DNA from: an uncultured Dorea sp. | Lineage (GTDB): Bacteria; Bacillota; Clostridia; Lachnospirales; Lachnospiraceae | Length of the DNA: 16,308 nucleotides | Reading direction: 5' to 3' | Assembly: GCA_934307335.1 (NCBI GenBank) | Contig: CAKRCL010000040.1 | Span: 1-16,308, forward strand | In this document: positions 8,284-15,541 of the stretch, piece after piece | How the letters are laid out: each line of letters opens with the position of its first letter | How positions within the stretch are numbered: the stretch's first letter is position 1 | The notes under the pieces: model-generated | What the model saw: the letters and a program-made list of their open reading frames with translations, nothing else | Databases searched by the model: none | What the model was told of the DNA's origin: nothing | Translations under genes and position numbers: made by a program

Positions 8284-8328
8284 AAAATGATAACGAAGAA
8301 CAGGGTATGAAAACTGTTGGAGGAAAAG

Positions 8329-10458
8329 ATGGGAAATTTAAGTAAAGAAGAACTTATAAAAGCAAAAATACCAGGAGAAGATACCGGAATAGAGGTGAAA
8401 ACCGGTATTTGTGGATTTTGCGGTGGAGATTGTCTTTTGGATTATTACGTGAAAGATGGAAAGATTATAAAGACAGAGGGAAATTCTACTTTGCCGGGAA
8501 CCAATGGGAGAGTTTGTGTAAAAGGGGCAGCAATTAAGCAGGCACTTTATCATTCGGACCGGATTTTATATCCAATGAAACGAATCGGAGAACGAGGAGA
8601 AGGAAAATTTGAGCGTATAAGCTGGGAAGAGGCACTGGATACAATAGCAGAGCGGATGCAGAAGGTAAAAGAGGAATATGGACCGGAACAGACCATGTTT
8701 TATGTGGGACATCCAAAATGGTTCCGTCCTCAGATCACAGATTTTGTGAATAGATATGGGACACCGAATTATGGAACAGAATCCAGTACTTGTGCATATG
8801 CACTTATGATGGCGAATCAATGTAATTTTGGAGAAAATATTATGCTATTACCTCCGGATTTCGGGCGTTGTCGTACGTTGGTTGTATGGGGAGTGAATCC
8901 TTTGTATAGTAACTCTATAAAAGGAGGAGCAGGATTTTTGCACGCAGTGGATCGTGGGGCAAATGTAATCGTTATAGATCCAAAGTGTACACCGACAACG
9001 GAATATGCGACAGTACACCTGCGTCCGATCCCGGGAACAGATGGGGCATTAGCTCTTGGTATGGCGCGTGTGATCATTACAGAGAATCTGCATGACAGTG
9101 AATATATTGAAAAATATACATATGGATATGAAGAATATCGTGATTATGTTATGGAGTTTACTCCGGAAAAAGTAGAAAAAATTACCGGAGTACCAAAAGA
9201 TGAGATGATTCGAGCAGCAAGAATGATTGCAGCAGAAGGACCGACATCGATCATGATGTCTGCATCGCCGGTCGTACATAATTGGAACGGAGTGCAGAAT
9301 GGACGTGCAATTGGACTTTTGATGGCACTGACAGGGAATTTTGGAATGCCGGGAGGTTTTGCAGGTCCAGGACCACAAAGAGCAGTATTGAAAGATGCGT
9401 TTATGGGATGTAAGAAAGATCGTGAGCATCCGGAAAAAGGATTAAATTACGGAGAATTTCCAGCCTGGGATCGTCTGACATCCAGAGAACTCCAGGTAGA
9501 GAAAATTGCGGATTTTCTTCTTGGTAAAGGAAAATACCCAATCCGTAATCTTATTTCATTTGGCATGAATCATCATATGTGGCCAAGACCAGATCGGATT
9601 GAAGAAGGAATGAAGCAGGTGGAATTTTTCACATGCGCAGATATTTATATGAATGAGACTTGTAAATTTGCAGATATTTTGCTTCCGGTCTCATCAGGAC
9701 AAGAACGGGAACAGGTAGAACTTATTGGACCACAGACTGTGTATTATCAGCCGAAGATTATAGAAAATCAGGGAGAAACGAAAAATGATATGGAAATCCT
9801 GATTGAACTGGCAAAACGGCTGGGATTTGCAATGGGAGAGCCAGAATTTCATAGTTATGAAGAATATATGGAAGACCGTCTGAGTCCGACAGGAGTAACG
9901 TTGAAGGAATTAAAGGAAAACGATGGAATCATGCAGGCAAAGAAATTAATGCCGGCTCGGACATCGGAAGATATATTGAAGGTTCAGACACCAACAGGGA
10001 AGATAGAATTCGTTTCGACAATATTAAAGGGTTGTAAAAAAGAAGGACATGAAGGAATTCCGGCATATCATGATTTCAGGGAGAAATTGCCAATGAAGGA
10101 GTATCCGTTGATTCTTAGTACCGGAAGTAGAAAACCGCAGCTTTTCCATTCCAGAACCTATCGCTTACCATGGCTTGTAAATCTGGAAAAGTGTCCGGTG
10201 GTAGAGATTCATCCAGATGATGCAAAAGAATGTGGTATAGAGAATGGAGAGATTGTCAGACTTGAAACCCCGGTTGGAAAGATGGATATGGCAGCGGCAG
10301 TGAATTCTTCTTGCCTGAAAGGTGTAGTAAATGTTTATCATGCCACTGGAGATCAAGATATTAATCTACTGGTAGATGACAAATACATTGATCCAATTTC
10401 AGGATTTCCGGGATTCAAATCTTATTGTTGCAGAATCAGTAAAAAGGAGGAAGCTTAG
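8329..10458 (+). CDS. Cytoplasmic molybdopterin (or tungstopterin) oxidoreductase, DMSO-reductase family
   Basis: Catalytic subunit of the bis-MGD enzyme superfamily; the substrate is unknown. In the 709 residues a [4Fe-4S] site sits at C28-x2-C31-x3-C35-x27-C63, followed by Lys65 as in the formate dehydrogenase / nitrate reductase group. The predicted metal ligand is C155 in ESSTCAYA, so this is a Cys form, not a Sec form. Cofactor-binding blocks include VVWGVNP, the GTDGAL stretch and a C-terminal molydopterin-dinucleotide domain from about residue 580. No Tat signal is present, so the enzyme should stay in the cytoplasm. I chose ATG 8329 because GGAGG ends 5 nt before it; an in-frame TTG at 8317 would put the ribosome site inside the gene. 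The Fe-S partner begins 2 nt after the stop. Formate dehydrogenase, acetylene-hydratase-like or metalloid-oxyanion reductase activities all remain possible. Confidence 0.88.
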   Translation: MGNLSKEELIKAKIPGEDTGIEVKTGICGFCGGDCLLDYYVKDGKIIKTEGNSTLPGTNGRVCVKGAAIKQALYHSDRILYPMKRIGERGEGKFERISWEEALDTIAERMQKVKEEYGPEQTMFYVGHPKWFRPQITDFVNRYGTPNYGTESSTCAYALMMANQCNFGENIMLLPPDFGRCRTLVVWGVNPLYSNSIKGGAGFLHAVDRGANVIVIDPKCTPTTEYATVHLRPIPGTDGALALGMARVIITENLHDSEYIEKYTYGYEEYRDYVMEFTPEKVEKITGVPKDEMIRAARMIAAEGPTSIMMSASPVVHNWNGVQNGRAIGLLMALTGNFGMPGGFAGPGPQRAVLKDAFMGCKKDREHPEKGLNYGEFPAWDRLTSRELQVEKIADFLLGKGKYPIRNLISFGMNHHMWPRPDRIEEGMKQVEFFTCADIYMNETCKFADILLPVSSGQEREQVELIGPQTVYYQPKIIENQGETKNDMEILIELAKRLGFAMGEPEFHSYEEYMEDRLSPTGVTLKELKENDGIMQAKKLMPARTSEDILKVQTPTGKIEFVSTILKGCKKEGHEGIPAYHDFREKLPMKEYPLILSTGSRKPQLFHSRTYRLPWLVNLEKCPVVEIHPDDAKECGIENGEIVRLETPVGKMDMAAAVNSSCLKGVVNVYHATGDQDINLLVDDKYIDPISGFPGFKSYCCRISKKEEA

Positions 10459-10460
10459 TA

Positions 10461-10889
10461 ATGAGCAGAGTAGAATGTGATGAAGCGCGTTGTTCCGGCT
10501 GTTTGGCCTGTGTCGTTGCCTGTCTGGATCAGCATTATGATGCTACAGAGAAAAATGCGGTTTCGCCTAGAATTTATGAGATGAGAAAAAGAGGACATAG
10601 TGACCTTGAGACATATATTACAAGGAGCTGCCTTCATTGTGAAGATGCAGTGTGTCTAAAAGTGTGTGGATTTGGTGCGTTAAAAAGAGATGAGAGAGGT
10701 TTTGTAATACCTGTCAGAGAAAACTGTAAAGGATGCAGATTGTGTCAGAAAGCCTGTCCGCATGATGTGCCAAGATTTGATCAGGAGGGCAAAATCGTCA
10801 AGTGTGACGGTTGTTCGGTCAGAGTATCTATGGGAATGGAGCCGGCATGTGTGAGAGCCTGCAATACGGGAGCGTTGAAACAAGTGTAG
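10461..10889 (+). CDS. Ferredoxin-like electron-transfer subunit with four [4Fe-4S] sites
   Basis: Electron-transfer partner of the preceding oxidoreductase, of the DmsB/HycB/FdhB kind. Only 142 residues long, it still holds four complete cluster motifs: C11-x2-C14-x2-C17-x3-C21, C57-x2-C60-x4-C65-x3-C69, C89-x2-C92-x2-C95-x3-C99 and C115-x2-C118-x11-C130-x3-C134. DmsB-type subunits are usually longer, so this is a minimal version. It has no membrane segment, and no anchor subunit is encoded nearby. The pair is therefore predicted to be soluble and to exchange electrons with ferredoxin or another soluble carrier (inference). Its ribosome site AAGGAGG lies in the last codons of the upstream gene and only two bases separate the genes, so translation is likely coupled. 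Confidence 0.92.
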   Translation: MSRVECDEARCSGCLACVVACLDQHYDATEKNAVSPRIYEMRKRGHSDLETYITRSCLHCEDAVCLKVCGFGALKRDERGFVIPVRENCKGCRLCQKACPHDVPRFDQEGKIVKCDGCSVRVSMGMEPACVRACNTGALKQV

Positions 10890-10954
10890 TTGGGCAATAA
10901 AAGATAATCATATAGAAAATCATACAAGTAGAAGAAAATGACAGAGGGAAAGAC

Positions 10955-11497
10955 ATGAAAAATAAGGAAAAATTGAAAGATAGTGTATTGATCAAGATAA
11001 TTCTTATAGCTGCCATTGTGATTGTAGCATTTGTAATGAGATCCGTACTTGAAAATAAGCATGAAGAGATTAAGATAGACAAGCAGACAGCAGGAAAGAC
11101 AGTACGCGAGATGAATTATGCAAAATCGGTTCAGGAAGATGATTCAATCTTACAAGTGTTTAAAGAAAAATATTCAAGTGCAGAAATTTTGCTTGCTTGT
11201 AGAGAAGATGTGACAGATGATGGATTAGATGATTTGGTTGTAATCTGTAAGCTAGAAGAAGGAAATAGGACAATCGTTGTAACTGATAGTGGAGACAGCT
11301 TAAATTATAATTTCTCAGATCCGATTCCTGCTCCGATAGAGAATCAGAAAATACAATTTAAAAATATTGATAAGGAAGGCGAAATAGAATTTATTATAAC
11401 CGGAGAGAAAAAGGGAGCGGTAGGTTATGCCATCTATCGTATGATAGATGGCCAGCCAGTTGATCTTTTTGGAGAAGGAATGGAGGATTGCTGTTAA
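10955..11497 (+). CDS. saoC: SaoC-like Cys-Cys-COOH protein, membrane-anchored
   Basis: A 180-residue protein with a single N-terminal hydrophobic segment (about 11-30) after a basic start (MKNKEKLK). The rest is predicted to lie outside the membrane. It contains DVTDDGLDDLVVI (85-97), an acidic DxxDDGxDD loop of the type that can bind calcium, and ends FGEGMEDCC with Cys179-Cys180 as the last two residues. From memory this matches the family named Cys-Cys-COOH (seleno)protein SaoC, part of a proposed 'selenocysteine-assisted organometal' set in which one Cys may be Sec. Here both codons are Cys (TGC TGT), so no Sec is needed. A C-terminal Cys pair is also used by mercuric reductase to hand over Hg(II). 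The gene follows the Fe-S subunit by 65 bp without a clear promoter or terminator between, so it is probably in the same operon. Its stop overlaps that of the response regulator by 4 bp. Confidence 0.65.
   Translation: MKNKEKLKDSVLIKIILIAAIVIVAFVMRSVLENKHEEIKIDKQTAGKTVREMNYAKSVQEDDSILQVFKEKYSSAEILLACREDVTDDGLDDLVVICKLEEGNRTIVVTDSGDSLNYNFSDPIPAPIENQKIQFKNIDKEGEIEFIITGEKKGAVGYAIYRMIDGQPVDLFGEGMEDCC
11429..11452. repeat. Perfect 10-bp hairpin inside the 3' end of the saoC-like gene
   Basis: GCCATCTATC (11429-11438) and GATAGATGGC (11443-11452) are exact complements with a GTAT loop. It lies 42 bp before the saoC-like stop and the same distance beyond the stop of the convergent response regulator gene. 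A T-run (11466-11470) comes 13 nt later on the plus strand, too far for a classical terminator. It may act as a pause or RNA-stabilising element. Confidence 0.55.
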
Positions 11498-12189
11498 ATA
11501 CAGAATTTGTATCCTTTGCCCCAGACAGTACAGATATAAACAGGGTGAGAAGGATCATCTTCCAGTTTGTCACGTAATTTTTTGATATATACAAGAATGG
11601 TGCTGTCATCGCAGTTATCATTTTTCCAGACTCTGGAGAATAATTCTTGTTTCGAAAATATATGATCAGGATTTTCGATAAAGAGATAGAGGAGGGAGAA
11701 TTCCTTGGAAGTGAGGGATATCTCCTTTTCGTGTTTTAAAACGGTCTGAGAGTCCATTTGGAGGACAAATGGACCTTTTTTTATCTCTGAAGTAATCTCT
11801 TCGGAAATCGGTGTGTATTGATTTGTCCGTCTGACCATCGCGCGGATTTTGGATACCAGTACAGTTTTACTAAATGGTTTTGTGATGTAATCATCGGCAC
11901 CGAGTTCCAGACCTTTGACTTGGGCAGAATCTTCGCCGCGACCACTTAACAGGATAACAGGTGTATAATTCTGACTGCTTCGAATCATTTTTAGAAGTGA
12001 GAATCCATCTTGGTCTGGCATGATTATATCCAGTAAAATCAAATCAAATGTGTTGGATTTGAGAATGTTCAGAGCAAGAGGACCGTTATCTGCACAAGTA
12101 ACAGCAATATGCTCTTGTTTTAGCGTCATACTGACAGCTTTTAAAATAGAAGGTTCATCATCTATAATAAGAACCGATATATCTGGCAT
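11494..12189 (-). CDS. OmpR-family response regulator
   Basis: DNA-binding response regulator of 231 residues. The receiver domain (about 3-115) has the acidic pair at D10-D11, phosphoacceptor D54 in LLDIIMPDQDG, the switch residue S82 and the conserved Lys104 in TKPFS. A linker leads to a winged-helix DNA-binding domain (about 135-231) with the typical LTSKEFSLLYLF and VYIKKLRDKLE segments and the closing WGKGYKF hairpin. It is read from a strong promoter in the gap shared with the divergent histidine kinase gene, its likely partner. The gene ends by overlapping the saoC-like gene tail-to-tail by 4 bp. No canonical terminator follows it, and its transcript may run antisense into saoC. Target genes are unknown; the neighbouring operons are the natural candidates. 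Confidence 0.93.
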   Translation of the reverse strand: MPDISVLIIDDEPSILKAVSMTLKQEHIAVTCADNGPLALNILKSNTFDLILLDIIMPDQDGFSLLKMIRSSQNYTPVILLSGRGEDSAQVKGLELGADDYITKPFSKTVLVSKIRAMVRRTNQYTPISEEITSEIKKGPFVLQMDSQTVLKHEKEISLTSKEFSLLYLFIENPDHIFSKQELFSRVWKNDNCDDSTILVYIKKLRDKLEDDPSHPVYICTVWGKGYKFCI

Positions 12190-12246
12190 TTGATAAATAC
12201 CTGCCTTTCTATTGTAATTATAAAAAAAACATATTAAGATAAATTT

Positions 12247-12275
12247 ATTATATCTGTGAAAAAATTTAAAGTCAA
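12247..12275 (-). promoter_or_regulatory. Promoter of the response regulator gene
   Basis: On the minus strand TTGACT (12270-12275) and TATAAT (12247-12252) are separated by exactly 17 bp. The start of transcription would be near 12240, giving a leader of about 50 nt. A weaker plus-strand candidate for the kinase gene, TTGTAA (12212-12217) and TAAGAT (12235-12240) with a 17-bp spacer, sits back-to-back with it. Confidence 0.7.
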
Positions 12276-12301
12276 CTATAAGAAAATGAGATGAGAAAAT
12301 A

Positions 12302-13936
12302 ATGAATAATAAAAAGAAGGATTTGTTTATTTTTGTAGTTGGTGCGGTATTATTGTTGGCAAGTGCAATATTATGTTACCGTACAGTGAGAGATGCAATT
12401 GTTAATAATGAAAAAGAGAGCATTCAGAATATTGCAGAAGTTAGTTCGCATAGTTTGAAAGCAACGCTTCAAGGAAAAAGTAATCTTGTCTATGCAGCTT
12501 TATCCGGAGATATGGCGAGTGAAGAAAGTATCAAAACAAGCATGCTGAAGATAGGTGAAAAAGGAAAATATATAAGCTTGGATGATATTGGCATAATACA
12601 AGACTGGGAAGAAAAAGCCTGTAAAGAAGCAGGGAAAAAACCGGGACAGGTAATAGCGGGACCAATTAAAAAGACTGAAAATGGTGACTATGTATTATAC
12701 ATGACAAAGGCTGTTTATATGGATCGAAGTATTGCCGGTTATGTGCAGATTGAATTGAACCTGGACGAGATTTATGAAACAGAACAGGATTTGTCAAATC
12801 TGAAAGTAGGGAATCATGGCTATTGTATCGTGAAAGACGCAGATGGAGTAACGATTATGTCAGGGCCTAAAAGGGGGAGTGATAATTTTTCTTTTTTAGA
12901 AGATGATAAGTCGGGATGTGAAGTTGTCAGCTCTTATGAAGTAGAAGGTGGAACAACAAAAAAGACACAAAAATTACTGGCATATAATACAGTTGATTTT
13001 AATGGAGTTCCGTTCGTATTATGTGTAATAGAAGATTATGATGATATTACTGCACCGATTATGAAAATAGCTTTTTATTTATCTTTATTCGCGGTATTGT
13101 TGCTTATATGGCTTGGTATTTTCGGATATCGAATTTTACAACAACAGAAAGAAGAGGAGAAGTTAAAACTGGAATTGTTACATGAAAAAGAATTGAATGA
13201 AGCAAATGAAGCAATAAAGAATCAGGAAAATCTTATGCAGAAATACAATCATTCTAAGACTATGGTATTTTTGGCAGGTGCACTTGCACATGAGTTTAAC
13301 AATCTCATGACTCCGATTGTATTGTATAGTGAATTATTATCAGATAATGATAAGGTTGTACAAGAGATGCCAGAAGAAGTTTACGAATTAAATATGTCAG
13401 CAAAACGATGTGAGGAGTTAGCCGGACAGCTTTTAGATTATAGCAGACAAGGAAGAGCAGAGAGAGTATTATCAGAGTATAATGCAACATTTGCAGTAGA
13501 GAGCAGTGTTAGTATTGTTAGCCGGTTGTTCCCTGACAATATAAAATTTGAGACATCTGTGTGCAGTACGCCATATTATGTGCGTGGACAAATAGGGGCA
13601 TTGAATCAGATTATTTTGAATTTGGTGACCAATGCAATCTATGCAATTGGAGATAAAAATGGATATGTAAAGCTTCAGTTTGGACTGAGTGTGGATGATA
13701 AGAATACGGTTAGGTTAGTGATAGAAGATAATGGATATGGAATCCCTAAAGATATACGCAAGCATATATTTGATTCCTTTTTTACAACGAAGAAGGCAGG
13801 AGAAGGTACAGGGATTGGTCTTACTGTTGTAAAGCGTATGGTAGAAGAACATGGTGGATGGATACAGGTGCAGAGTGAAGAGGAAAAAGGAACAACATTT
13901 ATTATGAATTTTCCAAGAGTAGAAGATTCTGAATAA
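12302..13936 (+). CDS. Membrane sensor histidine kinase with extracytoplasmic Cache-type sensor
   Basis: Sensor kinase of 544 residues. A first membrane segment (about 8-27) and a second (about 253-277) enclose some 225 extracytoplasmic residues. That region has the look of a double Cache domain, including the GYVQIELNLDEIY and HGYCIVKDADG stretches. No HAMP domain follows; a charged coiled coil (about 280-318) leads to the kinase core. The phosphoacceptor is H330 in LAHEFNNLMTPI, an NtrB-like H-box. The ATPase domain has the N-box (NLVTNAIYAI, about 440-449), DNGYGI (about 476-481), FDSFFTTKK and GTGIGLTVV. The start at 12302 is the only one possible, since an in-frame stop lies just upstream; its ribosome site (GAGATGAG) is weak. 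It is divergent from the OmpR-type regulator gene across 112 bp and is the likely partner. Confidence 0.92.
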   Translation: MNNKKKDLFIFVVGAVLLLASAILCYRTVRDAIVNNEKESIQNIAEVSSHSLKATLQGKSNLVYAALSGDMASEESIKTSMLKIGEKGKYISLDDIGIIQDWEEKACKEAGKKPGQVIAGPIKKTENGDYVLYMTKAVYMDRSIAGYVQIELNLDEIYETEQDLSNLKVGNHGYCIVKDADGVTIMSGPKRGSDNFSFLEDDKSGCEVVSSYEVEGGTTKKTQKLLAYNTVDFNGVPFVLCVIEDYDDITAPIMKIAFYLSLFAVLLLIWLGIFGYRILQQQKEEEKLKLELLHEKELNEANEAIKNQENLMQKYNHSKTMVFLAGALAHEFNNLMTPIVLYSELLSDNDKVVQEMPEEVYELNMSAKRCEELAGQLLDYSRQGRAERVLSEYNATFAVESSVSIVSRLFPDNIKFETSVCSTPYYVRGQIGALNQIILNLVTNAIYAIGDKNGYVKLQFGLSVDDKNTVRLVIEDNGYGIPKDIRKHIFDSFFTTKKAGEGTGIGLTVVKRMVEEHGGWIQVQSEEEKGTTFIMNFPRVEDSE

Positions 13937-13951
13937 TAGTTTATTACTTAA

Positions 13952-13985
13952 AAGGAGCAGCCACAATTGCGGCTGCTCCTTCGTG
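13952..13985. terminator. Hairpin terminator between convergent kinase and lipoprotein genes
   Basis: AAGGAGCAGCC (13952-13962) and GGCTGCTCCTT (13971-13981) pair perfectly over 11 bp around an 8-nt loop. On the minus strand the stem is followed by TTTTAAG, making it a good terminator for the lipoprotein gene. On the plus strand no T-run follows, so it is weaker for the kinase gene. Confidence 0.75.
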
Positions 13986-14007
13986 AATGCCTGTTTAAAA
14001 GCATATT

Positions 14008-15288
14008 TTATTCATATGCCTGACGATCTTTCAGGTCTTTATTTAAGTAAGATGTAGCTGTCTTGGAGATATCTACTGCTTCATCATCGGAGATATCATC
14101 AATCTTCTTAGCTTCGTTGTACCAGTCTTCGAATGTCATACCAAGTGGGAACTTGTCATCAACATTCTTTTTGATAAATTCATCAAAATCATCAACACCA
14201 GCATCTTTAGAAATATCAGTTGTCATGAATTTACTTACGTCACTGACACGAGGAATTTCCTCTTCCGGAATCTGTGGATACTGTGTGTAGTAGTTCTCAA
14301 AGTTTTCAATGTTCTTTTCAGAGAAGTGCCATGTAAGTGTACGTCCCTCAGCAACGGTCTTCATATAGATCGTACGAAGAGCAACATAAGGATCTACATC
14401 AAATCCATCTGCGAACATCATTGCAGCATTGTATGGATGTGTGTACATGTATTCAAGAGCCATCTCATGAGCATATACAAGACGTCTTGCAAGCTCTGGG
14501 TGATTCTCTTTGAAATCGTTAGACATAGCATAAATACAGCAAAGTCCCCATGTATCAGCAGTAGCGTCAGAGTCAACATTAGCTCCGCCCCAGCCGATTC
14601 CGAGAATATGTCCAAATCCTTCGAACTCAGCGATGGAAGCATAAGGGTCGCAGCATGTGAAAGCATCAATCTGTCCGGCTTTCAGTGCGAACATAGCATC
14701 CTGAGATCCCATGTCTACGATGTTGTAACTGGAAGCATCAGCTGGGATTCCAAGCTTTTTGGACCATGTTAAAAATTCAGGATCGATTTCAGGTTCCGCG
14801 GTCATAGAAATTGTTTTGCCGACTAACTGGGAAGGATCTGTAATGTCGTTACTTGCTACGAGATAACGTGATCCACCCATGTGGTTCGCAGCAGCCATTG
14901 AGAATGGAGCACCTTGGTTTACTGCACGAATCGCACCTTCGATACCCGTATATCCAACATCCATGGCACCGCTTGTGAGTGCTTTCAATGTCTCACCGGA
15001 TTTTGTTACATTTACATTCAGTCCTAAAGCTTTGTAAATACCGGCTTTCTCACCAATGATAGCACCGACCATGTGGTCACAGTTGAAGTATCCCATCTCG
15101 ATGGTATAATTCTTATCCTCCTCAGATAATTCGCCAAAATCAAATTTTTTGGCTGCTTCTTCTGGATTATATCCTGTTGCTTCTACGTCTTTCGTGGCTT
15201 GATTGTCTTTACTACTATCGTGACATGCAGTTACAGTAGGGACAAGGAGTGCCATAACAAGAAGTACAGATACAATTCTTTTTTTCAT
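14008..15288 (-). CDS. ABC-type substrate-binding lipoprotein (NrtA/SsuA/ThiY-like fold) with vicinal cysteine pairs, possibly SaoB-like
   Basis: Secreted ligand-binding lipoprotein of 426 residues. The signal peptide ends in lipobox VTAC, so Cys22 is lipid-modified and anchors the protein outside the membrane. The body follows the NMT1/NrtA-like plan, with GEKAGIYKALGLNVNV, ALTSGAMDVGYTGIEGAI and the QDAMFALKAGQIDAF segment. Unusually for the family it has Cys70 in FNCDHMVG and two adjacent Cys pairs, Cys212-Cys213 (TCCDP) and Cys250-Cys251 (GLCCIY). Those residues fall in loops that commonly line the cleft of such proteins, so they may bind a thiophilic ligand (inference). From memory this resembles the family named substrate-binding (seleno)protein SaoB, but I am not sure. 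No ATPase or permease gene is seen in the window. Start follows GGAGGGAG. A divergent LysR gene probably controls it. Confidence 0.85.
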   Translation of the reverse strand: MKKRIVSVLLVMALLVPTVTACHDSSKDNQATKDVEATGYNPEEAAKKFDFGELSEEDKNYTIEMGYFNCDHMVGAIIGEKAGIYKALGLNVNVTKSGETLKALTSGAMDVGYTGIEGAIRAVNQGAPFSMAAANHMGGSRYLVASNDITDPSQLVGKTISMTAEPEIDPEFLTWSKKLGIPADASSYNIVDMGSQDAMFALKAGQIDAFTCCDPYASIAEFEGFGHILGIGWGGANVDSDATADTWGLCCIYAMSNDFKENHPELARRLVYAHEMALEYMYTHPYNAAMMFADGFDVDPYVALRTIYMKTVAEGRTLTWHFSEKNIENFENYYTQYPQIPEEEIPRVSDVSKFMTTDISKDAGVDDFDEFIKKNVDDKFPLGMTFEDWYNEAKKIDDISDDEAVDISKTATSYLNKDLKDRQAYE

Positions 15289-15303
15289 AGTTCTCCCTCC
15301 AAA

Positions 15304-15335
15304 TATTAATAATTGTTAATAAATATGTGATTATA
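15304..15335 (-). promoter_or_regulatory. Promoter region and dyad upstream of the lipoprotein gene
   Basis: On the minus strand TATAAT lies at 15330-15335 with no good -35 box, which suits activator dependence. TATTAA-N6-TTAATA (15304-15321) lies just downstream of the predicted start of transcription. AATATTAAYAA recurs in direct orientation at 15302-15312, 15374-15384 and 15414-15424. Confidence 0.5.
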
Positions 15336-15461
15336 ATAGCAGATACAAAATGAAATAGAAAGGCATATAAATGAATATTAACAATTTTGATAAAGAAAAG
15401 GGAACCTATTAGAAATATTAATAAAGTATAGAAAAATTCAATAAAACTATGAGAACAATCA

Positions 15462-15492
15462 ATTCGACATTTTATACGAATAGATTTAAAAT
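15462..15492 (+). promoter_or_regulatory. LysR-gene promoter overlapped by a LysR-type dyad
   Basis: TCGACA (15464-15469), a 17-bp spacer and TAAAAT (15487-15492) form a good promoter about 50 bp before the LysR start. The dyad ATTCG-N10-CGAAT (15462-15481) covers the -35 box. LysR regulators often bind such sites to repress their own gene, so this is a candidate autoregulatory site. Confidence 0.55.
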
Positions 15493-15541
15493 ATAGTTAC
15501 AATTTTAAGCATGACATGAGGGAAAGAGGAAAAAGAAAATA

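Noticed and set aside
8317..8328. In-frame TTG as an earlier start for the oxidoreductase
   Set aside because: The GGAGG ribosome site begins inside this extension and is well spaced for the ATG at 8329.
8307..8345. A 12-codon open frame just upstream of and overlapping the oxidoreductase start
   Set aside because: No good ribosome site, no regulatory amino-acid run, and no attenuator hairpin after it; most likely chance.
11486..11550. Selenocysteine at the end of the SaoC-like protein with a SECIS element
   Set aside because: The last codons are TGC TGT TAA, plain cysteines; there is no in-frame TGA, and the hairpin found lies upstream of the Cys codons, not after them.
14326..14772. 148-codon plus-strand frame inside the lipoprotein gene
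   Set aside because: No start signals or known motifs; the minus-strand frame has a signal peptide, lipobox and family motifs throughout.
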